NCBI RefSeq assembly: GCF_017497985.1
Contig: NZ_JAGDFV010000006.1
Coordinates: forward strand, 62,001 to 126,000
Length of the DNA stretch: 64,000 bases
Direction: 5' to 3'
From: Meiothermus sp. CFH 77666
Lineage (GTDB): Bacteria; Deinococcota; Deinococci; Deinococcales; Thermaceae
Positions 30,732 to 39,500 of this stretch are shown piece after piece. Both the position numbers and the translations under genes were made by a program. Each line of letters begins with the position of its first letter. Position 1 is the stretch's first letter. The notes under the pieces were generated by a model. The model was given only the letters and a program-made list of their open reading frames with translations, searched no databases and was not told the origin of the DNA.

Positions 30732-31913
30732 GTGCGTCTCAAGTTACAACGTCTATCCCCCTGGCGCCTCAAAGGACTGTCATCGGTAGGACGCCTGATA
30801 CTGGCCTGGGGCCTGTTAGAAGGGGTACGCAACGGATTTTACGCAGGCTACCTGGCAATTCATGGGGCCAGCCTGGGTTTCACCTTGGCCGTGATCGGTA
30901 CAGCCTGGAGCATTCACCTCCTATCCGATAGCTTTAGCAAGAGCCTGGGGGGCTACCTTTCACAAAAGCTGGGCATGGGCATTGTCACCGTGGCGGCAGG
31001 GACGGTAGGGCTGCTAGCTTTGCTCATTGCCCCGCACGCACAGTCTCCTCTGCTGCTGTTCGCCCTGAGCCTGGTCTGGGGGGTATCGCTCTCTGCGATT
31101 TTTCCCGGTTTGCTGACCCTGAGCAGCCGGGTTGCGGTACAGGGCCGGGAGGGCCGGGCAGTCACCCTGACCAACGTACTCACCGCCCCCTGGACGGGCA
31201 TTGGGGTGCTTGGGATTGGTTTTTTGACCAAGCTTAACCCTGCTTTAGCCTTGAGTGTGCTCGAGTGGGTGCAGATAGTGGTCATTGTAGTGGGCCTTTC
31301 GCTCATCTTCCGCCCCGAGCGCGTGCGCCCACCCCGTCAGGAACTGTATCCGTGGCGGCGGCTCTTGTTGTTCATCCCCGCTGCGTTCGGGCAAACGTTT
31401 GCTCCTGCCTTGTTCAGCTTTTACATCCTCAAATATGCCCAGGGCCTGGGCCTGAGCATGTTCTGGATCACGGTGCTGATTGTGCTGGGGGGAGTCATCT
31501 CCACCGTTTTGCTCATCTGGACAGGCCGCTACGCCGACCGTAAAAGCCCCCGCGAACTGCTGATTGTGGGGCTACTGCTCATCGGGCTGGCCATGATTGG
31601 CCTGGGCTTGAAGCCAGGGCTTCCGGTCTTGTTGCTGCTGGCGGTGGTGGGCGGGGTTGGGTTTGGTTGCTTTGGCCCGGCCTGGAACGCACTGGTGGTG
31701 CGGCTATTGCCAGAAAACAACCGGGCAGCCGCCTGGGGTACGCTGATGACCGTAGAGGGGTTAGGTCACGCCATAGGCCCCGCCGTGGGTGGGGTGCTGG
31801 CCGCAGCAATCGCCAACAACGCACCTTTCTTTGCCGGTGGGACAATTATGCTCTTGCTTAGTATTTTCTACATTTTCGCTTTGTGGAGGCCCTGGTGGAC
31901 GCCGCAACCTTAG
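30732..31913 (+). CDS. Major facilitator superfamily transporter
   Basis: A 393-residue protein with about twelve hydrophobic segments. The sequence GRYADRKSPRELLIVG between helices 8 and 9 fits the MFS loop motif (G-x-x-x-D-R). The substrate is unknown; its place among glycosyltransferases and a polysaccharide deacetylase suggests export of a sugar or lipid compound, without proof. The GTG start has TATACT 7 nt upstream. The end overlaps the next gene by about 30 bp. Confidence 0.82.
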   Translation: MRLKLQRLSPWRLKGLSSVGRLILAWGLLEGVRNGFYAGYLAIHGASLGFTLAVIGTAWSIHLLSDSFSKSLGGYLSQKLGMGIVTVAAGTVGLLALLIAPHAQSPLLLFALSLVWGVSLSAIFPGLLTLSSRVAVQGREGRAVTLTNVLTAPWTGIGVLGIGFLTKLNPALALSVLEWVQIVVIVVGLSLIFRPERVRPPRQELYPWRRLLLFIPAAFGQTFAPALFSFYILKYAQGLGLSMFWITVLIVLGGVISTVLLIWTGRYADRKSPRELLIVGLLLIGLAMIGLGLKPGLPVLLLLAVVGGVGFGCFGPAWNALVVRLLPENNRAAAWGTLMTVEGLGHAIGPAVGGVLAAAIANNAPFFAGGTIMLLLSIFYIFALWRPWWTPQP

Positions 31914-33058
31914 TTGGCACGCTGCTGGTAGCTGCCCTGCTGGTTTATGTGCTGGCGGATGTACTGGGAAGGTGGATGGGCCTGGGAGCGCTGGCCTGGG
32001 GCAGCCGGGCCGAGCCCAGGGTAGCCCTGACCTTCGACGATGGTCCCTCGGAACAGACCGAGGCCATTTTGGGGCTGCTCGAGCATTATCGCTGCAAGGC
32101 CACTTTTTTTCTGACCGGGCAACGGGCCGAACAGCACCCTGACCTGGTAGCCAGGATTGCATCGGCAGGCCACCAGATCGAGGCCCACGGCTACTGGCAC
32201 CGCCCCGCCGTGCTGATGGCCCCCTGGACGGAGTGGTTGCACATCCAAAAAAGCCCCGGCAAGCTCTACCGCCCCCCCTGGGGCATCCATTCACCCTTTA
32301 CGCGTCTCTTCGCCAGGCTACAGGGCAAGCAGGTCGCGCTGTGGGATCTCGAGTCGCAGGACTGGCTGGACAAACCGGCTGAACAACTGGTGGAACGAAT
32401 GCTGTTTTACCTGAAGGGGGGTTCGGTGGTGCTCTTGCACGATGGCCCCGTCCGCACCCTGCGGGTGCTGGAGCTGCTGCTGCCCAAACTGGTGGAAAAC
32501 GGCTATGAGGCGGTCACCCTGGATGAGCTGGCAGCAAAACCCCTGGGCCCACGCCAGGGGCTCATCCGGATTAACCAGGGCCACGAGGAACGCTACGACC
32601 AAAAGGTGGGCAATATCAAGGTGGGGTATCGTTATAACCACATCCTGCGCCTGGAAATCCAGCCCTACCCAGGCCCCGACCTACCCGAGTACCCCAGGGG
32701 CACCCCCTGCGCCCACATCCACTTTGAGTCGGCCCGGATGGCCGATATGTCCACCATGCAGGTCTTGCGGGCCTTCCGCGAAACTTTCAAGGAGACCGTG
32801 AAATTTCTCGAGGAGCACCCCGAGGTACGGTTTTTGTTCGGCTACAGCTATCTGGGGCAAGGGGCGCTGGCCCTGGGCTTCAAGACCCATCCGGTGCCCA
32901 AAGCTATGGAACTGCAGTCCAAAATTACGACGGCCTGGTTCGCCTGGCTCTACCGGGGCGAGATTGCGCGTCACCTATTCACCGACCCCGCCCAGGTGGT
33001 CTATATCAGCCGTGAGACCATCCTGGAAAAGTATGGGCCGAAGCCCAAGGCCCAGTAG
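31883..33058 (+). CDS. Polysaccharide deacetylase (NodB domain) with C-terminal YkoP-like domain
   Basis: The 391-residue protein has an N-terminal membrane helix (residues about 8-28) and a NodB domain (about 45-215) with all motifs: TFDDGPSE, HGYWHR, YRPPWG, LESQDW and VVLLHDG. Zinc-dependent removal of N- or O-acetyl groups from an envelope glycan is expected. The last 165 residues (from about 226, LIRINQGHEER) form a second domain that resembles Bacillus YkoP as I remember it, of unknown function. GTG31883 overlaps the MFS end; GTG31895 is an alternative start. Confidence 0.8.
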   Translation: MEALVDAATLVGTLLVAALLVYVLADVLGRWMGLGALAWGSRAEPRVALTFDDGPSEQTEAILGLLEHYRCKATFFLTGQRAEQHPDLVARIASAGHQIEAHGYWHRPAVLMAPWTEWLHIQKSPGKLYRPPWGIHSPFTRLFARLQGKQVALWDLESQDWLDKPAEQLVERMLFYLKGGSVVLLHDGPVRTLRVLELLLPKLVENGYEAVTLDELAAKPLGPRQGLIRINQGHEERYDQKVGNIKVGYRYNHILRLEIQPYPGPDLPEYPRGTPCAHIHFESARMADMSTMQVLRAFRETFKETVKFLEEHPEVRFLFGYSYLGQGALALGFKTHPVPKAMELQSKITTAWFAWLYRGEIARHLFTDPAQVVYISRETILEKYGPKPKAQ

Positions 33059-33547
33059 GACAGGATTGCAGGAGGTCAGGATACACTGTCGCAGGTCACA
33101 AGTCGCAAGCCAAGAGACGCGGTGAGGTTATGGCCATTCGATCCGTCGCGCTTCTGTGGATATTGACGCCAACTAAGCTTTATGGTTGTTTAGATGGCTA
33201 TCCATTCGCACTGGAATCCTGGAGGTCTTTCTGGTGTTGCGAGCATCCACAGGATGCGAAGCAATCGAGTTCGCCCTGCCCAGCCGGTAGTTTGGCAAGC
33301 CTCCTCTGGATTGCTTCGTCGGCCATTGGCCTCCTCGCAAAGACGACGGCTCCTTTGAGAAACCGATTGGCAAACCTTCCCGTCTGCTTTTGCCTCGGGT
33401 TGAACGGTCACCATTGCAACGCTGTGCTAAGTTGCGCCTGTATGAGGTTTAGAGATGAATTCAGACTGCGCCAGAAAATCATGCTCCGGGCGCAATACCC
33501 GAGTGATTTTCGATCATCCCATTAGCCAAAACACAGGCGGGAGGTAC
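33059..33547. repeat. Gene-free region with GTC-rich repeat and palindromic REP/MITE-like element
   Basis: Left part: CAGGAGGTCAGGATACACTGTCGCAGGTCACAAGTCGCAAG, in short periodic words (33068-33108). Right part (33235-33347): GTTGCGAGCATCC...GCGAAGCAATCGAG and, inverted, TGGATTGCTTCGTC...CCTCCTCGCAAAGACGAC, a palindromic repeat of the GCGAGG/GAAGCAATC kind. It has no coding capacity that I trust; the 131-codon open frame here has none of the traits of a gene. Confidence 0.5.
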
Positions 33548-36500
33548 TTAAAAGCGGAAGGTGAAACCGATGCCAAACTTGACCCCATCGTTGCGGGTGC
33601 CATCGCCGACGCCGGTGGCGATGTCCAGGGTAAGGTCGGCCCCGATGGGGCGAATGGTGTAGCCAAAGGTTAGTTCGGGCCTTGGTTGCGGGAAAATTTC
33701 GCTGCTGAAGCGGAACCGGTAATCGCCCTGCTGGTACTCGGCAAAGATGGTCTGGTAGCCCCGCAGGTCTACGGTATAAGCAAAGAACAGCTCGGGCAAT
33801 AGGTAGCGCCCGATGGTAAAGCGGGTTTCCTCAATAGTACCGCCGTTCAAGGCCGGAATTTCTACCCGAACCTGATCGAGCCCCAGGGCCTTGGCCAGTT
33901 CGCGCTCGAGCTGCCCCACGATAAAGTTCTGCACTGCCGCCTGGAGGCCGGTCTGGGCAATGTCGGCAGGCAGCGCCGAGAGGTCGGAACGGCCCAGCAG
34001 CAACAGGGCGTAGATCTCGGCATCGGTATAGGGCTGACCATCGTTTTTGCGGGCGATCTCGTTGTTGAAGCGGGCCACAAAGGTGGGGTTGAGACTAACC
34101 TTGATACGCCCGTTTTGCCGAACAAACTCTCCTTTGAGGGTCAGGTATATCTGGATCCGCCGGTTGTCCTGGCCCCGGTCTTGCACCTGGGTATCAGCCA
34201 CAATCTGCAAATCTGGCAGGATGCCCGCCGCCGGACTGAAGCGGGCGAAGCTCCGCTCATCGGGCAAGCGGTCGCGGATGGTGAAGTCCCGATCCCAGAG
34301 CTTGAAGTTGCCCCTGAGGGGTACCACTTCGCCCGAGAGGAAGGGATTGGTGAAATCCCCGTTGAGGAACAGCTCACCGGCAAGCTCGCCCTGGGCTAGC
34401 GTCTCTTGAATCAGGATGCCCCTCTCGGCCCGGAGGCGAATGTTGTTGAACTCCACCGGCACCACACTGGCTGCACGGGTGGCCCCTGGCTCTGGGGGGG
34501 CCGCGATGGTGACTTCGCGCTGCCCCTCCGGCAAACCGAGTCGAGCGCGGATCACATCGGCTGAGCCCTGGACAATATAGGCCCCGCGCTGGTATCGCAG
34601 AATAAGGTTGGTATCCAGCAAGCCCTCGAGCAAGAAATACTGCGGGTAACGCACCGGCACCTGCCCCTGCAAAGCCAGAATGAGTTGTGGGAAAACCGTG
34701 CCTGCCAGGCGGGCGTTCTGGCGCTCGAGCTGGACGTCCAGGGTGTAGGCCGGGTAGCCGAAGGTGAGCACAAAAGGCTCGTTGGGGCTCAGGAGTGGGA
34801 CTTCGGCCGTGCCCTTGGCCCGAACGATGAAGTTGCTAAGGTCTCCCTCGCCCGAGAGTTCGGCCTCGGCAGGGTAGGGTGCAGTGAGTTTGAGGCGCCC
34901 CTCGGCGCTGGCAGTATCGCCCACCCGCAGCACCGCACGGGGGGTCTCGGCTCGCACCGGCCCCAGTTTGAAATTGAAGTTTTCCAGCGTCAGGTCGAAA
35001 ACCTGTCCAGTGGAGGCCAACCGCAGAGTTCCGCTGCCTTCAGGAGCCAGGGGTTTGAGATTGGGGATTACCTGCAGAACCGGGGTGAAGGAGGTATTTT
35101 CCAGGCTCAAGCGAAGGTTGCTACCTCGCCGCCCGTAAAACCCCGAGCCGCTCCAGGTGCCCTTGCCCGAGAGAGCCAGCTGGTCTATGTAGAGCCGCTC
35201 CTGCTCGAAGCGCAGAGCAGCGGTGCCCACCAGGGTGTCGCCGCCGCCCTGGAAACGCAGGTACTCGCCCACCCAGATGCCCCTGGAGGCCCAGGGGTTG
35301 CGGGTGTTGATGCTAAAGGTGGTCTGGCCCGTCCAGTAGGCCTGCCCTGCCAGGTCACCCGCCCAGGTGGAAAACAGCCAGTGCAGGGGGAAAGAAGCCG
35401 CCGTGGCTTCTCCACTCAGAATGCCGTTTTCCAGCTTGATTTTGGCAGTGGTGCGGTTGGAGCCCAGCACCCCGTTCTCGCCCAGTGTGCCTTGATTACC
35501 GGTGCGCTCGAAGCTGAGGTCGGCCCGCAGCAGACCGTTGCTGAAGGAACCCTGGGCGCGGGTGGTCAGGGCCAGGTCGTCGCCCCTGACCCGCAGACCG
35601 GGGCTCCTCAGGTTGAACTCGAGCGCCCCCTGGTTGTAGTCCAGCGACCCGGTTGCGCGCCCGGTAAGGAAGGGCAGGCGGCTGCTGACCAACGGGACTT
35701 CCTCCAGGGCCAGGTCGCTGAAACCGGCGCGGGCCCGCAGTCCATCGCGGGCCAGGCGGGCTTCCACTTCCAGGCGTCCCAGGTCGCCGAGCAGGTTGCC
35801 TTTGGCCGAGAGGGTTTCCCTCCCCTCGATTTCGAGCTGTAGTCGGCTGGCCAGCAGTTCCAGGGGCAAATCAACGTTCAGGTTGCCCTGCCAGTCCCCC
35901 TGGCCGGTGTATTGCATCTGCCCCTGAAGCCAGGGCCCTCTGGCGCTCAGTACGGCCTCGAGCAGGCGCCCTTCAGCTTCCATCTGCTGCTTTTGTTCGG
36001 CATCGCGGTAGCTCAGTTGCCATCGCCCATCCAGGCCAATCTGTCCATTTAGCGCGCCCTTTTTCCAGGGAAGCCAGGGGGTCTCGGGGTGCAGCATACG
36101 CAGGTTGGCTTTCTGACCAGCCCCCTCCGCCGCCACCTCCAGTCCAAAGGCTGTCAGGTTGAGCTCCCCACTGAGCTGACCTTGCTTGAACTGGAGTTCC
36201 CCCGAGCCCAGCTCTGGGGCTGCCAGGCGCACCACATAGGTGTGCAAATCCAGACCCGCGACCAGGCGACCCCCGGCAAAGGGATAGACCGCCTCGAGTT
36301 CAGGCCCCTGGCCCCGCACCTCCACATTCCGCACCTCTAGCTCGCCCGAGGCGCTGCGGTCCGACAGGTTGATCAGCAGGCTGCTGGCCCGGCGCGTACT
36401 GGCGGGGGTTGGGTTGTTCAGGCTCTCGCGGTTGGGGGCTACCTGGAGCATGGGATAGCGCAACCGCAAAGCCAGGCCCAGCACCTCGCCCTCCACCGTT

Positions 36501-39500
36501 GGAATTCCAGTCCCGGAAAGCTCGAGGTTGCCCTCACGGAAGCGCAGCCGCCCCGACCAGGTCTGGGCGTAGCCCACCGAACCCGCCAGATCCCCGCTCA
36601 GGCTGGCCCGCAACTGGTTTTGCTGCCAGGCGGCCTGGATGGCACCCCGGCGGCCCAGGGCATCCCAGTCCAGGTTGCCCTCCAGGCCATTCCAGGGGCC
36701 GCCGACACGTCCACTCAGCTGCAGGCCGCTCAGGTTGTAGTTTTGCAAGCGGGCCTCGAGCCCCTCTGGGGTCAGGGTGGCCTCCAACCCTGGGGCGCGG
36801 AGGCGCAAGCGGGTCTCCTGGCCTTCGAGGTTGGTGCTCTGACCGGCAATCTGGTATCGGCCCGCAATCCACTGGCCCGGATAGGTGCCCCGGGCCTCGA
36901 GGTTCCCCAGCCCACGCGGCAAAGCCCCCACATACGACCAGTTGACCTGCAAGGGGTTCAAGCGCAGGCGTCCAGTAAGGGGAGCCAGTTCGGCCAGGCC
37001 GCGCAGGTCAATTTCACTGCCCTGGGCGCTGAGCTGCACCGCACCCCACTCCGGCACCTGTACCTCTGCGCTGCCCCGCAGGGCCAGCGGCGAGGCGTCG
37101 AGGTCGAGGCGGCCTTGCAAAAAAAGCCGGGTGGCCTCGGACGCACCCTGTATGGGCAAAGGGCCTTGCAGGCTGGCCTCGAGCTGCCAGCGGGTCGGCT
37201 GGGCCCAGCCCTCGCGCAACTGCCCCCGCAAGGAGCCCTGCCAGCCCTCCCGGCCCTCGAGTTCGACCCGGCCCACCTCCAGGCTGGCCCGCCCCACCAG
37301 ACGCCCACCCGGCAGCGGAACGTCCAGTTGCAGTAACCCGCTCGGCGCATTGCCCACCCAGCGGGCGGTGCCGCTGGCATAGGGGCCATCCAGCCGCAGT
37401 TGCAGGAGGCCGTTGTAGCTCAGGTCGAACCGCTGTCGCTCGTAGCGACCCCCGATCTGGGCCTGTAACTTGGCCGGGAAGGCCGTACCACTGGCCTCGA
37501 GGTTGGGGCCACTGACCCGGAGCGGCAGTTTGAGGGTCTCCCAGGGCCCTTCGCCCTGAGTCTCTAAGCGAATGGGCAGGCCCACAAAAGGCTCCAGGTC
37601 GCTGTCCATGCGGAGTTTAAGCACGCCCCCGGCCAGGCTGGCCGACAACCCCGCCCCCTGGGCTTCGGCCCAGAGTTGCTCCAGAGGGCGCATGGGCTCC
37701 TGGCCGTCCCGAGGGGAAGCGGGTCGGTAGCCAAACTTGAGGGCCACCTCGGCCCCGCGCCCGGCCAGGCTGCCCTCGCCCACCAGCTCTGGCTTGAACA
37801 GGGTTCCGCTTAGGGTGCCCCGCGCTCTCAGGGTGTTGGCGGCCAGGGTTCGGGTGTAGCCCACCTGGCCGCTCAGGTCACCCCGGCGGTTGGTACGGGC
37901 CTCCACATAGGCTTCGTAGGCGGTTCCCCGCGCCACCAGGCTAGGGCCCTCGCCCCGGAGTTCCAGGGCAATCTGCTCTCCCCGGGCCTGCATCTGTCCG
38001 GTGAAGGTTTCACCGCTCATGGCCAGGTTGCCAGAGAGGGCAAAGCGGCGCTCGGCCACCTCGAGGCTCCCCTGCCCCGAAAGCCGCACCTCTTCCAGAC
38101 TGGCCGCCTGACCCTGGGCTTCCACCCGCATGGGTGCGGCCCAGGCGAGCGTCCAGCGGGCGCCGTCGCCGCTCAGGCGCACCAGCCCGTTTTGCCGCAG
38201 GTATTGCAGGCTGGCCAACCGCCCACTGGCCTGGTACTTGCTACCCGTACTGGAGAGTTCCAGGCTGGCCTGCGCGTAGGGGCTCTCGAGCTGAACCTGG
38301 GCCTGCCCCCGGTTCTGCTGAAGGGCATAGCTCCCCTGCGCCTCCAAGGTAGCCAGGGGCGTCTGGGCCAAAAGCGAGAACTCGGGCCGCAAGCGCGGGC
38401 CGCGAATCTGGGCTTCTATGTTCACGTCCTGCACGCGGTACGACAACCGGCCCTGAAGCTGCTCGCCCACGCTGAGCAAGCCCTCGAGGTCGCCCACCCC
38501 AATGACCAAGGGGTCGCTGCCAGGCTCGAGCTCCACCACCACCCCGGCCTGGTACTGGGGCAAAAAAGCCGAGAGGGAGCGGTCTTTGTAATCCACCACC
38601 ACCCGCTGCCCGTAGACCTGCAACTGCCCCGCCATCTCACCCTCCGGTACCCGGATGGTGCTGGGGGAACTCAACAAGCTTGAAAGATCGAGACTTCCAC
38701 TCAAACGCCCCTGCACATCGGCGTTGAAAATTCGGGCCAGGTAAGCGGTCTCGAGGTCGAACCCCACCTGCGCTTTAGCCAGTTCCACCCGACCCTCCGG
38801 GAGGCTAAGGGTTACACGAAGCTGCTCAAGGTTCGCGCCTTCGGCCTGCACGGTAGCGCTGAGGGGAAGGCCCGCATAGGTGGTGCGAAGGCTCCCTTCG
38901 ACGGCGAGCGACCGCCCTTCCAGGCTGCCCTGCAAAACCCCGCTGCGCTCCAGGAGCCGGTAGGGCCAGTTCACCTTTCCCGCGTAGGAAAGCCCCTTAC
39001 CTTCCAGTTCCAGCGGCCCCTCCAGCCTCCAGGTTTGTTCCAGCACGTCCGCGCTGAGCCGCCAGGGCTGGGGTTCCAGATAAGGCAGGTTGTAGCGCCC
39101 CTGGCCCTGGGCTTCCAGGTTGTTCCAGGGCCCCGTGACCTCGACCAAGCCGCTCAGGTAGGGCAGTCGTACACTACCCCTCAACGTAACGGTTTCGGTG
39201 CTGACCAAACCGCGCACAGTGCCATAAGGACTCTGAGCTTCCAGGCTCACCGGCCCCAGCAAGGCCCGACCCGTCATCTGGGCCTGCCCATAAGGGGTTT
39301 CCAGGCTCAGACGCCCGCCCCGCTCCGACCAGTTGCCCTTCAGGGTTCCCGGCAACCCCCAGCGGCGCAGGTCGTAGCCGGTGGCAATGGCCCGCAGGCG
39401 CAGCCCTTCCAGGGGCCTGCCCGTTACCAGGCGATAGTCCCCGGCCAGCGTCAGGCGGCCATTCTGAAAGAGCCCGGAGTAGCTCAGGTTGGTGCTGCGG

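Noticed and set aside
33130-33525. 131-codon open frame in the gap before the tamB-like gene
   Set aside because: It runs through a palindromic repeat element and has no domain or ribosome-binding site.
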